NCBI GenBank assembly: GCA_964470345.1 | Contig: CAYYBE010000003.1 | Span: forward strand, 1-64,000 | DNA from: CAYYBE01 sp964470345 | Lineage (GTDB): Bacteria; Babelota; Babeliae; Babelales; Babelaceae | Reading direction: 5' to 3' | DNA length: 64,000 bases | Shown: in pieces, positions 1 to 8,770 of the stretch | Layout of the letters: each line of letters starts with the position of its first letter | Position numbering within the stretch: position 1 is the stretch's first letter | Notes under the pieces: model-generated | Told to the model about the DNA's origin: nothing | What the model saw: the letters and a program-made list of their open reading frames with translations, nothing else | The model's database searches: none | Program-made: the position numbers and the translations under genes

Positions 1-1
1 G

Positions 2-55
2 CTTATGAAAAAAGAGGCAGATGAGCGTCGTTCTCGCAAAGTCGAAGTTCACTAA
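2..55 (+). CDS. C-terminal end of an unidentified protein (truncated by window edge)
   Basis: Reading frame 2 is open from the first base and ends at TAA 53-55, encoding a charged tail with the sequence MKKEADERRSRKVEVH. Only the last 17 residues are present, so the family cannot be named. An internal ATG at position 5 could in principle start a tiny ORF, but no ribosome binding site can be judged. It lies upstream of, and on the same strand as, the nucleoside transporter gene. Confidence 0.4.
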   Translation, partial: LMKKEADERRSRKVEVH

Positions 56-186
56 TTTTTTATCCCAAATTTTAATTGCTCTTTTACGCGTTTAGTTCTC
101 TCATGCAAAATTGGGTTGCTTATGCCAGGGCTCTATTTTATTATGGGGGGATGATAAAACCATAAAGCGTTTAAAGGAGCAGTCTC

Positions 187-1464
187 ATGTTTTTAATCGA
201 TTATTTCTTAGAGTACAATCGTTTTCTTAATCTTCTTGGCATAGCCGTTATTTTAGGTATTGCCGGTCTGTTTTCTCGCAATCGAAAAGCGATCGACATC
301 CGTCTCGTTTTTACCGCACTTGGTATGCAAGTTTTAATTGCTTTTCTCGCTTTAAAAACGACGGCTGGGCAATGGGTGCTGCAGAAGTTGGCAGATATGT
401 TTGCTTCGCTTTACCAAGCAGCTGATGTTGGAATTCACTTTGTGTTTGGCGCTTTAGGTGATACAACGGGTCCATGGGGTTGTGTCTTTGCGTTTAAAGT
501 TTTGCCGGTAACAATCTTTTTTGGTGCTTTTATGTCGTTGCTCTTTTATATGGGGGTTATTAAATATCTGGTCGGAGGGATTGGGTTTATCTTTCGCCCA
601 CTTTTAAAGACTTCAGGCGCTGAAACGCTCTGTGCAGCGGCTAATAGTTTTTTAGGGCAGACTGAGGCTCCGTTGGTGATTCGTCAATATCTCAAAAACT
701 TAACCCGTTCTGAACTGTTGGTAGTTATGGTCAGTGGTATGGGAACGTTGAGTGCTGTGTTGATTGCGGTCTATGGGACGATGGGGATTTCTGTCGTTCA
801 TTTGCTTGCAGCAAGTGTGATGGGTGTTCCTGCAACGATATTAATTGCTAAAATTTTGTATCCACAAACAGAAGAAACGGAAACAGCAAAAGGGGCAACG
901 ATTGTTGGTTCTGGTGAGCTGCCTACGGGGAATGTTTTCTCGGCGCTCTTTTCCGGGACGTCTGATGGTTTGTGGCTTGCGTTAAACGTTGGTGCAATGC
1001 TGATTGCCTTTATTGCGTTAATTGGTCTGGCTAACTCGTTACTTGGCTGGTTCTGTGGCGTCGGCACTGCGTTTTTCGCCTATTTTGGTAGCGAGATTCA
1101 GATTCCATGTCTGACGTTCCAAATGATCTTTGGTTGGCTCTTTGCGCCGGTTGCTTGGTTGTTGGGCTTAACGGGGGATGAGATTACAAAAGTTGGTTCT
1201 TTGATTGGAACAAAACTTGTCTTGAATGAGCTTATAGCATACGGGCAAGTAGCATGCGCGCATCTTTCAGACCGAGCATTGCTTTTGGCAACGTATGCGC
1301 TCTGTGGCTTTGCTAATTTTTCTTCAATTGGAATTCAAATTGCTGGGATTGGGGCTCTTGCTCCTGACCAACGGCATACGGTTGCGCAACTTGGCTTGCT
1401 TGCCGTGCTGGGTGGAACACTGGCTAATCTTCTTTCGGCCATGATTGTTGGTCTTTTACTCTAA
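187..1464 (+). CDS. nupC: Concentrative nucleoside transporter (CNT family, NupC-like)
   Basis: The 425-residue protein is strongly hydrophobic with multiple membrane segments. It carries the CNT core signatures GAETLCAAANSFLG and GQTEAPLVIRQYL (roughly residues 141-170), followed by a second conserved block with SELLVVMVSGMGTLSAV and LLAASVMGVPATI. CNT proteins import nucleosides with Na+ or H+. The length is normal for bacterial members. The start is supported by AAAGGAG seven bases upstream of ATG 187. In a host-dependent bacterium this would serve nucleoside scavenging; that role is inferred. A short charged loop near residue 235 separates the two halves. Confidence 0.93.
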   Translation: MFLIDYFLEYNRFLNLLGIAVILGIAGLFSRNRKAIDIRLVFTALGMQVLIAFLALKTTAGQWVLQKLADMFASLYQAADVGIHFVFGALGDTTGPWGCVFAFKVLPVTIFFGAFMSLLFYMGVIKYLVGGIGFIFRPLLKTSGAETLCAAANSFLGQTEAPLVIRQYLKNLTRSELLVVMVSGMGTLSAVLIAVYGTMGISVVHLLAASVMGVPATILIAKILYPQTEETETAKGATIVGSGELPTGNVFSALFSGTSDGLWLALNVGAMLIAFIALIGLANSLLGWFCGVGTAFFAYFGSEIQIPCLTFQMIFGWLFAPVAWLLGLTGDEITKVGSLIGTKLVLNELIAYGQVACAHLSDRALLLATYALCGFANFSSIGIQIAGIGALAPDQRHTVAQLGLLAVLGGTLANLLSAMIVGLLL

Positions 1465-1595
1465 GATGCAAAGCCCGCTATGCGGTGCGTGTAGACCTAT
1501 CGGATCAGAAACGCTTGCTTTTTGTTTGGATAATGGGCTATACCCAAAGAGCGGTCATTTGTGATCTTGGAAGCTAAAACTAAAGGAGAGTGGGT

Positions 1596-2162
1596 ATGGC
1601 ACGAGAAGCAGTACGACAGGCCAAAGGGAGTGATGCTCGCTTGGTTGATCGTTTGAGTACCATTTTGGCTAAGCATCATGCATTGCCAGACAAAGAAATA
1701 GTTGCTTTGAAGCATGATTTTGAAAAAAGTTCTGCTTTATATTTTGAAGATTTTTTAGTTGAAGAGGGGTTAGTAAGTAAAGAAGATATTTTAAACGCAT
1801 TAAGCGAATATTATCTTCTGCCATCCATTGATGTGGTTGGTGTCTTTTTTGATCATCATCTGGTAACGATGTTTCCCAAAGATGTTATGCTCCGTAATGG
1901 TTTTATTCCCTATGATCGCGATGGTGATGTGTTAATTGTTGTTGCAGCACGCCCCGATCACCCACAGTTACCAGAAATTGTTGGAAAATTTGTATCCTAT
2001 GATGTAACATTTCTTGCTGGTCTTTATACTGACATTTGTGATGCGGTAAAGGAGTTCTATGATGAATCCATTGAACAGGCAGACTTGGAGCTTTTTGAGG
2101 ATAACCGAGATGAGCATGAAGAAGATCCTTTGCGGGATTTTCAAAAGCATATTGATGAGTGA
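1596..2162 (+). CDS. Stand-alone MshEN/GspE N-terminal domain protein
   Basis: The 188-residue protein resembles the N-terminal domain of type II secretion and type IV pilus ATPases (T2SSE_N/MshEN): EDFLVEEGLVSKEDILNALSEYY followed by LPSIDV, a FPKDVMLRNGFIPYDRDGDVLIVVAA block and an acidic C-terminal tail. MshEN domains in other proteins can bind cyclic di-GMP. No ATPase domain follows, so this is a free-standing domain. ATG 1596 is preferred over the upstream in-frame GTG 1590 because AGGAG at 1584-1588 is seven bases before it. The stop overlaps the region just before ppsA, which is probably co-transcribed. The regulatory role is inferred. Confidence 0.7.
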   Translation: MAREAVRQAKGSDARLVDRLSTILAKHHALPDKEIVALKHDFEKSSALYFEDFLVEEGLVSKEDILNALSEYYLLPSIDVVGVFFDHHLVTMFPKDVMLRNGFIPYDRDGDVLIVVAARPDHPQLPEIVGKFVSYDVTFLAGLYTDICDAVKEFYDESIEQADLELFEDNRDEHEEDPLRDFQKHIDE

Positions 2163-2179
2163 TATTGAGAGGAGTTGGG

Positions 2180-4570
2180 GTGAACTATATTCGGGATCTC
2201 ACAACCGTTTCGCTCGCTGATATTCCGTTAGTTGGCGGAAAAACAGCTTCTCTTGGAGAGATGTTGCAAGAGCTGACGAGTGTTGGTGTTAAAGTGCCGC
2301 AGGGCTTTGCAATTACGGCGCCTGCCTATCGTGATTTTCTTGCAGAAAATCATCTTCTTGAACCGATCAAAGCAGTTTTGGCTGAGCTGCAAACAAACAA
2401 AAAAAATGTTGGGCAGGCTGCGCGAACAATTCGTGAGCTGATCATGAGCGGCACAATGATGCCGGCGCTTGAGCGTGAAATTGCTGATGCATATAGTGCG
2501 CTTGCTCGCCGTGTACACCAAGATATGCTTGCAGTTGCCGTGCGCTCTTCGGCAACCGCTGAAGATTTGCCGACCGCTTCCTTTGCTGGTCAGCAAGATA
2601 CCTATTTAAATGTTGTCGGTTACGAGGCTCTTCTGGAAGCGTGTAAGGCGTGCTTTGCATCGTTGTTTACTGAACGCGCAATGGTTTACCGCCAAGAGAA
2701 TCATTTTGATCATATGAGCGTGGCACTTTCGATCTGCGTGCAGCAGATGGTTCGCTCTGACAAAGGTGCTGCCGGGATTGTTTTTACGTTGGACACAGAA
2801 AGCGGTTTTAAAGAGCTGATCTCAATTTCAGCAACATATGGTCTTGGTGAAAGTATTGTACAGGGCCGTATTAATCCCGATGAATATCTTGTCTATAAAA
2901 AAGCATTAGCCCATGGCCAGCGGCCTCTTGTACGCAAAAGCTGTGGGAGTAAAGCTGAGAAGTTAATTTTTTCCGACAAAACCTCACAGCTTGGCGGAAC
3001 CGAGTGGGTGGCGACAACCGCGCAAGAACGAACGCACTTCGTGCTCAAAGATGAACAGATACTTGAGCTTGCACAGCTTGCCGTTATTATCGAAGATCAC
3101 TATTCAAAGCTCCAGGGCGCTTGGAAGCCGATGGATATTGAGTGGGCACAAGATGGCATTGATGGGACGATCTATATTGTGCAAGCGCGCCCTGAAACAA
3201 TTTATGGTACCAAGAAATCAGCACTGCTTACTCGTTTTCAACTCAAGTCTACGCAAGACAAGCTGACCGTTATTGCTCGAGGGCAGAGTGTTGGACAACG
3301 AGCGGCAAGTGGACGAGCGCGTATTGTTGCAACGCGTGATGATCTGAAAGATTTTAAAAAGGGCGATATTTTGATAACGCCGATGACCGACCCCGATTGG
3401 GTTGCTGTGATGAAACAAGCGTCGGCGATTGTAACTGATTTTGGTGGGCGCACCTGCCATGCGGCGATTGTGAGTCGTGAGCTTGGAATTCCTGCCGTTG
3501 TTGGAACGGGTGATGCAACGCAAAAAATTCATGAAGGGCAGGAAATCACTGTTGACTGTAGTCAAGGCACCCAAGGTTTTGTGTATGATGGCGTTGTTCC
3601 GTTTGAGATAAAAGAGTTTGAGGCGACAGGGATGAATGGACTGCCCTGTTCGTTATATGTGAATCTAGCCGATCCTCGTGCTGCCTGTGCCGCTTCTTTG
3701 TTGCCGGTGCAGGGCGTTGGACTCGCTCGGTTAGAATTTATTGTGAATAATGAGATCGGCATTCACCCGATGGCGGTTACGAATATCGATCGCGTTACTG
3801 ACAAACAGGTTGTTGCTGCGATACAAGAACGGGCGGCTGCCTACGCGTCAGTTGAAGATTTTTATGTGCAGACGCTTGCACGCTCCGTTGCGCTTATTGC
3901 TGCTGCGTTTTATCCACGACCGGTGATTGTACGTCTTTCAGATTTTAAGAGTAACGAATATCGCCATCTGTTGGGTGGAAGTTTTTTTGAGCCAGTTGAA
4001 GAAAATCCGATGCTTGGGTGGCGCGGCGCGTCGCGCTATATTGATCCTACGTATGCATCAGCGTTTGCACTTGAATGTAAAGCGCTCAAAGTAGCGTATA
4101 AAGAGTTTGGCTTTTCGAATATCAAACTTATGATCCCCTTTGTTCGTACGGTTGATGAGGCAAAGCAGGTTGTTGAGCTGATGGCTCAAAATGGCATAAC
4201 GCGTGGCAAAGATGGAGTTGAGATATACATGATGGTTGAGATTCCCGCAAACGTACTGTTGCTTGAAAAATTTGCCCCGTATTTTGATGGGTTCTCGATT
4301 GGATCGAATGACCTTACTCAGTTAACACTTGGTGTTGATCGTGATTCTGGATTACTCTCGTCGATCTTTGATGAGCGTAACGAGGCGGTTATGCTGCTGT
4401 TGGCGATGGCCATTGCCGGCGCAAAAAAGGTTGGTAAACCGATTGGCATTTGTGGTCAAGCGCCATCAGATTATCCTGAGATTGCCCAGTTTTTGATTGA
4501 GCATAAGATCGACTCGCTTTCGCTGTCGGTTGACGCTGTATTGCCGTTTATCGAGCGGTACCAGCGGTAA
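2180..4570 (+). CDS. ppsA: Phosphoenolpyruvate synthase (pyruvate, water dikinase)
   Basis: The 796-residue protein has the three expected parts in order: an ATP-grasp PPDK N-terminal domain (GGKTASLGEM near residue 17; VAVRSSATAEDLPTASFAGQ near 120), the swivelling phosphohistidine domain (GGRTCHAAIVSRELGIPAV, catalytic His), and a PEP/pyruvate TIM barrel ending with the catalytic Cys in GICGQAPSDYPE. It converts pyruvate plus ATP to PEP, AMP and phosphate. GTG 2180 is chosen as start because AGGAG at 2170-2174 is five bases upstream; the next in-frame GTG at 2159 overlaps the previous gene and lacks such a site. Length is normal for PpsA. Confidence 0.93.
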   Translation: MNYIRDLTTVSLADIPLVGGKTASLGEMLQELTSVGVKVPQGFAITAPAYRDFLAENHLLEPIKAVLAELQTNKKNVGQAARTIRELIMSGTMMPALEREIADAYSALARRVHQDMLAVAVRSSATAEDLPTASFAGQQDTYLNVVGYEALLEACKACFASLFTERAMVYRQENHFDHMSVALSICVQQMVRSDKGAAGIVFTLDTESGFKELISISATYGLGESIVQGRINPDEYLVYKKALAHGQRPLVRKSCGSKAEKLIFSDKTSQLGGTEWVATTAQERTHFVLKDEQILELAQLAVIIEDHYSKLQGAWKPMDIEWAQDGIDGTIYIVQARPETIYGTKKSALLTRFQLKSTQDKLTVIARGQSVGQRAASGRARIVATRDDLKDFKKGDILITPMTDPDWVAVMKQASAIVTDFGGRTCHAAIVSRELGIPAVVGTGDATQKIHEGQEITVDCSQGTQGFVYDGVVPFEIKEFEATGMNGLPCSLYVNLADPRAACAASLLPVQGVGLARLEFIVNNEIGIHPMAVTNIDRVTDKQVVAAIQERAAAYASVEDFYVQTLARSVALIAAAFYPRPVIVRLSDFKSNEYRHLLGGSFFEPVEENPMLGWRGASRYIDPTYASAFALECKALKVAYKEFGFSNIKLMIPFVRTVDEAKQVVELMAQNGITRGKDGVEIYMMVEIPANVLLLEKFAPYFDGFSIGSNDLTQLTLGVDRDSGLLSSIFDERNEAVMLLLAMAIAGAKKVGKPIGICGQAPSDYPEIAQFLIEHKIDSLSLSVDAVLPFIERYQR

Positions 4571-4572
4571 TG

Positions 4573-4797
4573 TTAGAACGAATCGTGCGGGATGCTGTAG
4601 TGCTTGCATCGTAAGCATTGTCCGCGAGCTTCAAGTCGTGGAAAACGATCGCAGGGACAGGAACACTCAACATAGTGAAGCGCTTTATAATCATAGCCAT
4701 CACTTGTATCACCATGCTTACTCTTGTCCATACAACCGAGCTTTGCTTGTGCTGCTGATGCGCAACAGACGCATAAAAAAAGAATTAAATTTTTCAT
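4573..4797 (-). CDS. Small secreted cysteine-rich protein
   Basis: A 74-residue product begins MKNLILFLCVCCASAAQAKLG, a clear signal peptide with a likely AQA cleavage site. The mature part has about seven cysteines, including the cluster CSCPCD and a CLRCKH motif, suggesting disulfides or metal binding outside the cytoplasm. The start is the ATG at 4795-4797, preceded on the minus strand by a G-rich GGGGGGTC box; an upstream in-frame ATG would bury the signal peptide behind 15 residues. It is convergent with ppsA, the two stops being two bases apart. I do not recognise a family. Confidence 0.6.
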   Translation of the reverse strand: MKNLILFLCVCCASAAQAKLGCMDKSKHGDTSDGYDYKALHYVECSCPCDRFPRLEARGQCLRCKHYSIPHDSF

Positions 4798-5025
4798 AAG
4801 ACCCCCCGTAAATAACTCTTGGCGAATATTCCCCCTTCCCACCTTTATTCTATCAAAAATAATTTCTATTTAGCAATATATTTGTAAGATTTAGATCAAA
4901 TATTTCACGTAAATAGTTCTATGGTGCCGGTTTCGCGCGCGAAAAACTTCATGTACTTGTTCAGGATTTTTCTCTACACTATGAAACTAGTTATTAGTTT
5001 AATCATCAGTTGTAAGGAGTTAACT

Positions 5026-5325
5026 ATGAATGGTAAACAAGCAAAAGCATTAGGACTTTCACTGTTAGTTGCAAGTTCATGTATGGCAGTTGATTGGAAG
5101 GGCTTGTATGGTAAAGCTACCGAACGTACAAAGGCTTTTGGTACATTAATGAATGACCACAGACTGGCAACAGCTGGAATCGTTGGCGGCGCTGTCGTTG
5201 CTACTGCAGGTGGAGTCGAGCTCAACCGTAGACGCAATGCAAGAAACGCACGTCTTGCAACTCAAAAAGCAGAAGCTACACGTCAAGCAAACAGAACATG
5301 GCTTGATAAAGCTCTCGGACGCTAA
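5026..5325 (+). CDS. Small exported or membrane protein, unknown
   Basis: A 99-residue protein starts MNGKQAKALGLSLLVASSCMA, a signal peptide, and has a second hydrophobic segment (ATAGIVGGAVVATAGGVEL, about 50-68) followed directly by a strongly basic tail (NRRRNARNAR). That pattern suggests a mature protein anchored by one membrane helix with a cytoplasmic basic tail. AAGGAG at 5014-5019 is six bases before ATG 5026, which decides the start. An intrinsic terminator follows at 5351-5390. No family is recognised. Confidence 0.6.
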   Translation: MNGKQAKALGLSLLVASSCMAVDWKGLYGKATERTKAFGTLMNDHRLATAGIVGGAVVATAGGVELNRRRNARNARLATQKAEATRQANRTWLDKALGR

Positions 5326-5350
5326 GATCCTTAAGTGATTTTTAGAAATT

Positions 5351-5390
5351 CGCCTCACACGCCTTACAGCGTTGTGGGGCGTTCTTTTTT
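5351..5390 (+). terminator. Intrinsic terminator of the 5026-5325 gene, overlapping the galU 3' end
   Basis: CGCCTCACAC pairs with GTTGTGGGGCG (one G-U pair) around a ten-base loop and is followed by TTCTTTTTT. The loop contains the stop codon of the convergent galU gene (5364-5366), so the two transcription units share their ends. Confidence 0.7.
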
Positions 5391-6293
5391 GCGTGATGGT
5401 TCAAGAAAGGGAGTTGCCGGAGTGATGAGTGGCTCATCATGATTTAAGAAGGGACGAATCTTTTGTGCAATCTCAGGATTTTTAAGCCCTAATGCAATAT
5501 TTGCTTTCAGCCAACCAGAAACGGTTCCAATGTCATGGTGCTCCCCTTGAATCTTATAGGCAAAGACCCGTTCGTTGCCTTGGAGCATTGAGGAGATTCC
5601 CTCGGTTAATTGGAGTTCGCCGGTGCAGGCGTTAATCTCAGAAAGTGCAGGAAAAATTTTTGATGACAAGACGTAACGGCCTACAATGGCAAGATTGGAA
5701 GGGGCGTCTTTTGCTTGTGGTTTTTCAACAAGATGGGACACTTGGAACAAGTTTGGCGTAATCTGTTTGCGAATACCAATCACTCCATACGACGAAATCT
5801 CATCAGAAGAAACTTCACGAACGGCGATAACCGAAGCTCGTTCTTGTCGCGCAATGCGCATCAGCTGGCCAATGCCTGGTTGCGAAGAAAAGATGATGTC
5901 ATCGGGAAGCATGATGCCAAAATATTCTTTGCCAATCGTATGACGGGCAAGCCAAACCGCATGGCCAAGACCTAATGGTTCTTGTTGGCGGATATAGGTG
6001 AAATTTGCTGAACGACAGATGCGATCAACGCCAGTCATCAGCGCTTCTTTTTTGCGCTCTTTGAGCATAAGATCAAGATTGGGCGAGGTTTCAAAGTAAT
6101 CGGCAATTGCTTCTTTGCCTTTGCTGGTAATAATTACCAACGATGAAAGGGTTGAAGCGATCGCTTCTTCAGCAATAAGATGGAGTGCTGGCTTGGTGCC
6201 AAGAGGAAGCATTTCTTTGGGAACTGCTTTTGTGTAAGGTAGAAACCGAGTCCCCAGTCCTGCAGCAGGAATGATAACCTTTGTAATATCCAT
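5364..6293 (-). CDS. galU: UTP--glucose-1-phosphate uridylyltransferase
   Basis: The 309-residue protein opens with the nucleotidyltransferase signature IIPAAGLGTRFLPYTKAVPK and continues with EMLPLGTKPALHLIAEEA, QQEPLGLGHAVWLAR, LPDDIIF and VEKPQAKDAPSNLAIVGRYV, all typical of bacterial GalU. It makes UDP-glucose for envelope glycans. AAGGAGAG lies eight bases upstream of its ATG. It sits 32 bases downstream of pheS on the same strand and is probably in one operon with it. The C-terminal tail is proline- and charge-rich. Confidence 0.95.
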   Translation of the reverse strand: MDITKVIIPAAGLGTRFLPYTKAVPKEMLPLGTKPALHLIAEEAIASTLSSLVIITSKGKEAIADYFETSPNLDLMLKERKKEALMTGVDRICRSANFTYIRQQEPLGLGHAVWLARHTIGKEYFGIMLPDDIIFSSQPGIGQLMRIARQERASVIAVREVSSDEISSYGVIGIRKQITPNLFQVSHLVEKPQAKDAPSNLAIVGRYVLSSKIFPALSEINACTGELQLTEGISSMLQGNERVFAYKIQGEHHDIGTVSGWLKANIALGLKNPEIAQKIRPFLNHDEPLITPATPFLEPSRKKERPTTL

Positions 6294-6325
6294 GAAATCT
6301 CTCCTTGCTCACCATCTATTGAAAT

Positions 6326-7360
6326 CTAAAACTGTTCAAGAAAATTGATCTTATTATGTTTAAAGAGTCGCACGTCATTAATTCCATTTTTAATCATACA
6401 CATCCGCTCAATGCCAAATCCCCAAGCAAAGCCGCTGTAAATCTCTGGAGAAATACCGCATGCTTTCAGCACATTGGGGTGAACGAGTCCGGCGCCGCCC
6501 AATTCTATCCAGCCTGTTTTTTTACAGACGGAACAACCGCCCGTACAAAAAAGACATGAGATATCAACTTCAAGTCCCGGTTCAACAAACGGAAAATAGC
6601 TGGGACGAACACGAATTTTTAAAGTTTTTTTATCGAAAAGCGCCTGCATAAACGCTTCAATTGTTGCCAATAAGTTGGAAAAAGAGATTCCCTTGTCGAT
6701 CACCAAGCCTTCACATTGCATAAAGGTAAAGTCATGGGTGGCATCGGTTGCGTCATGGCGAAACGTTCGCCCTGGGGCAAATATGGCCAGTGGTGGCTTA
6801 CGATTTTTCATAGTATGTGCTTGAACATCTGACATTTGAGAGCGCAGTAGCCGTCCGGGCAGTTCAAGCCACAAGGTATCCTGGAGGTCTCGTGCAGGAT
6901 GATTTGCAGGAATATTAAGAAGATCGAAGGCATATTCCGGTGTGTCAACTTCCGGACCTTCAGCCTCTTCAAAGCCCATTGAGAAAAAGACATCTTCCAT
7001 ATGCTCAATAAATCGGGTGAGCGGGTGGAGCGATCCAGCGCGATAGGTTGGCTGGTAGGCGGTAATGTCAAAATGTGCTTTACGGGCGCGGACGTTGGCG
7101 ATTTCGGCGGCGATGACCGCCTCTTTTTTCGCACGAATTGCCTGTTCTGCTTCGCTTCTGAGGGTGTTGAGTTGAGGACCAAAAACTTTTTTCTCTTCAA
7201 GCGTCAGCTCTTTTAATATGCCCATTACCAGCGAGATGCTGCCATTTCTGCCTAAAAATGCGATGCGGACATCTTCAACAGCTTGCTCGGTAGAGGCTTG
7301 GCTGAGGGCTTTTTCAAGGGACTCTTTAAGAGTACTAATCTCAAGTTCTGAAATTTTCAT
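6326..7360 (-). CDS. pheS: Phenylalanyl-tRNA synthetase alpha subunit
   Basis: The 344-residue protein has the N-terminal coiled coil (EDVRIAFLGRNGSISLVMG), HPLTRFIEHMEDVFFSMGF, the class II motif 2 region GRTFRHDATDATHDFTFMQ, and the C-terminal VRPSYFPFVEPGLEVDIS and GFAWGFGIERMCMIKNGI blocks. The SCLFCTGGCSVCKKTGWIE segment has four Cys, as in many PheS. It charges tRNA-Phe together with PheT, which is not in this window. A tRNA-Phe gene lies divergently 140 bases upstream. The ATG is preceded by GTAATGCGATT without a strong Shine-Dalgarno sequence. Confidence 0.95.
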   Translation of the reverse strand: MKISELEISTLKESLEKALSQASTEQAVEDVRIAFLGRNGSISLVMGILKELTLEEKKVFGPQLNTLRSEAEQAIRAKKEAVIAAEIANVRARKAHFDITAYQPTYRAGSLHPLTRFIEHMEDVFFSMGFEEAEGPEVDTPEYAFDLLNIPANHPARDLQDTLWLELPGRLLRSQMSDVQAHTMKNRKPPLAIFAPGRTFRHDATDATHDFTFMQCEGLVIDKGISFSNLLATIEAFMQALFDKKTLKIRVRPSYFPFVEPGLEVDISCLFCTGGCSVCKKTGWIELGGAGLVHPNVLKACGISPEIYSGFAWGFGIERMCMIKNGINDVRLFKHNKINFLEQF

Positions 7361-7380
7361 AATCGCATTACCTACGGTAC

Positions 7381-7408
7381 AGTATATAATTGACCCTCAT
7401 CCTAACAA
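7381..7408 (-). promoter_or_regulatory. Predicted promoter for pheS-galU
   Basis: On the minus strand TTGTTA (7403-7408) and TATACT (7381-7386) are separated by 16 bases, just upstream of the pheS start. The -10 box matches the consensus at five of six positions. Confidence 0.5.
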
Positions 7409-7452
7409 AGGTAGCGGTGCTTGGCAATGTGCAGCTTTTCCAGATTTTTTTG

Positions 7453-7480
7453 TTGACAAAATCGATGGAATCGGTAACTT
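7453..7480 (+). promoter_or_regulatory. Predicted promoter for tRNA-Phe
   Basis: A perfect TTGACA (7453-7458) is followed after 16 bases by TAACTT (7475-7480). The expected start site would fall about 12 bases before the tRNA. Confidence 0.6.
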
Positions 7481-7500
7481 AAAAGCACATTTCATTTCGT

Positions 7501-7575
7501 GCCGGGGTAGCTCAGTGGTAGAGCGAGAGCCTGAAGAGCTCTGCGTCGGTGGTTCAATTCCATCCCTCGGCACCA
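7501..7575 (+). tRNA. tRNA-Phe (anticodon GAA)
   Basis: The sequence folds as a cloverleaf: acceptor GCCGGGG/CCTCGGC (one G-U pair), D arm GCTC/GAGC, anticodon stem AGAGC/GCTCT with loop CTGAAGA (anticodon GAA), and T arm GGTGG/CCATC with loop TTCAATT. The discriminator is A and the 3' CCA is encoded. It lies divergent from pheS, whose product charges it. Confidence 0.95.
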
Positions 7576-7600
7576 TTTCACGCTGCGTGAAATGGTGCCG
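7568..7600 (+). terminator. Perfect hairpin that includes the tRNA-Phe 3' end
   Basis: A perfect 15-bp inverted repeat with a CTG loop starts inside the acceptor strand of the tRNA: CGGCACCATTTCACG (7568-7582) pairs with 7586-7600. No T tract follows, so it may be a processing or termination hairpin. Its 5' arm competes with the tRNA acceptor stem. Confidence 0.55.
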
Positions 7601-7601
7601 C

Positions 7602-7647
7602 CCGTCGTAGTTTGCCGAGCTGAACGCCCGGACAAACGAAGACTGGG
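7602..7647 (+). repeat. Dispersed 46-bp intergenic repeat, copy 1
   Basis: This copy shares the pattern CCGnCGTAG..TGCCGAGCTGAACGC..GGA with copies at 9393-9439, 22438-22481 and 48295-48340 (reverse strand). It lies in the 270-base gap between tRNA-Phe and the TPR gene, which otherwise shows no gene. Confidence 0.6.
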
Positions 7648-7871
7648 CAAACCTGCTTACTCTTTCTCATTTTCCTTTTCTACAACAAAACACTTTTCTC
7701 CAGTTTTCAAGAATTTCTGTCATATGCTTTTATTTCTGAAAAACTTATAGTATTGTTTGAAGGATTTACCCCGTTCACAAAGAGAGAAACTTTTTGGTTG
7801 CAGTAGGCAAACGGGCTGTTTTTCGAAGCTATTGGTGAGTAAGAGAGTATATGAAGCACTAAAGGGCAGTG

Positions 7872-8543
7872 ATGGTCCGACTATTGTCAGAGAAATCAAA
7901 TGTCGCGTGGTTTAAACTTGCTGAGTTCGTAGAACGAAAAGAAAAAGAGCGGGCACTGAGCATTTATCGTTTGCTTGTCCATTCTCTTAATGATTCTGCC
8001 TACACTGCTCAGTTGGAAGGGGATCTTTTTGCTGCTTTTCATGATGATCGCGCAATAGAGTCCTATCGCCGTGCTGCGCTACTTTATGAAGAATCGGATC
8101 GCTATTTGCCAGCTGCGCTTGTCTATGAACGTATGGCTGTTTTGCAGCATACAAGTGATGAAGTCTCTGATAGCTGGAAGCGTTCATTTGCTCTGTATCA
8201 GCTGCTTGGCTATGAAGCAAAAATGATACGTTCTGCCTGTGCACTTGTCTGTGTCTATGGCGCCCAAGGCCAGTGCGCGCAAGCTCAGAAATTTCTTCAA
8301 ACATGTGCACTTGCTCAGGAAAAACGTGCTGCTGTCCATGCTGAATTTCTCTTGAGCCTGTTGATTTATCACGGACAAACATCAAGCGAAACTATTTCTG
8401 CTGACTCTATGATCAAACAACTTGAGATGGTCCTTGAGCTTTATCATGACGCTGATTCCCCCATCACCAATTTCCTGACCCGCTTACGCATCATTTCGCC
8501 ATCGCTGCATGAGCATGCGTGCGTCTATTTGCAAACACATTAA
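7872..8543 (+). CDS. TPR-like helical repeat protein
   Basis: The 223-residue, all-helical product has degenerate tetratricopeptide-type helix pairs with alternating Tyr and Ala (RAIESYRRAALLYEESDRYL, PAALVYERMAVL, SWKRSFALYQLLGYEAK). It has no signal peptide and is probably cytoplasmic. ATG 7872 is chosen over the overlapping GTG 7869 because AAGGG at 7862-7866 gives better spacing. It is convergent with yidD, eight bases apart. TPR-type proteins bind other proteins; the partner is unknown. Confidence 0.65.
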   Translation: MVRLLSEKSNVAWFKLAEFVERKEKERALSIYRLLVHSLNDSAYTAQLEGDLFAAFHDDRAIESYRRAALLYEESDRYLPAALVYERMAVLQHTSDEVSDSWKRSFALYQLLGYEAKMIRSACALVCVYGAQGQCAQAQKFLQTCALAQEKRAAVHAEFLLSLLIYHGQTSSETISADSMIKQLEMVLELYHDADSPITNFLTRLRIISPSLHEHACVYLQTH

Positions 8544-8551
8544 TTATATTT

Positions 8552-8770
8552 TTATAGTTGTTGGCGATGAAATGGGTGACAACTGCCTAATCGCTTTATA
8601 ATTGCCCAGAGGGCACGGTGGAGTGGCTGTGTGCGCAGTTGTATGAGCGCAAATTCTGAGCATGAGACGGTAAAGCGACAACAGGAGGTTGAGCCTAAGA
8701 AGGGGCGAAAAGCCCGGTAGGCATAGATTGGTAATGAAAAGAGGGTGCCGATAAGGGATGAGAGCTTCAT
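8552..8770 (-). CDS. yidD: Membrane protein insertion efficiency factor YidD
   Basis: The 72-residue protein contains the YidD core GSTSCCRFTVSCSEFALIQL (canonical CRFxPSCSxYA) and ends with IIKRLGSCHPFH. The N terminus carries an amphipathic or membrane-associated segment (IGTLFSLPIYAYRAF). Its ATG overlaps the rnpA stop (ATGA), as in the classical rpmH-rnpA-yidD-yidC order. yidC itself is missing here: the next gene is the convergent TPR gene. The second canonical Pro of the motif is Val in this protein. Confidence 0.9.
   Translation of the reverse strand: MKLSSLIGTLFSLPIYAYRAFRPFLGSTSCCRFTVSCSEFALIQLRTQPLHRALWAIIKRLGSCHPFHRQQL

Noticed and set aside
4921..5025. N-terminal extension of the small exported protein at 5026
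   Set aside because: The upstream start would bury the signal peptide; AAGGAG at 5014-5019 fits ATG 5026.
7568..7600. Phage or island attachment site at tRNA-Phe
   Set aside because: The repeated tRNA 3' bases are inverted and adjacent rather than a direct repeat at a distance, and no integrase gene is seen.
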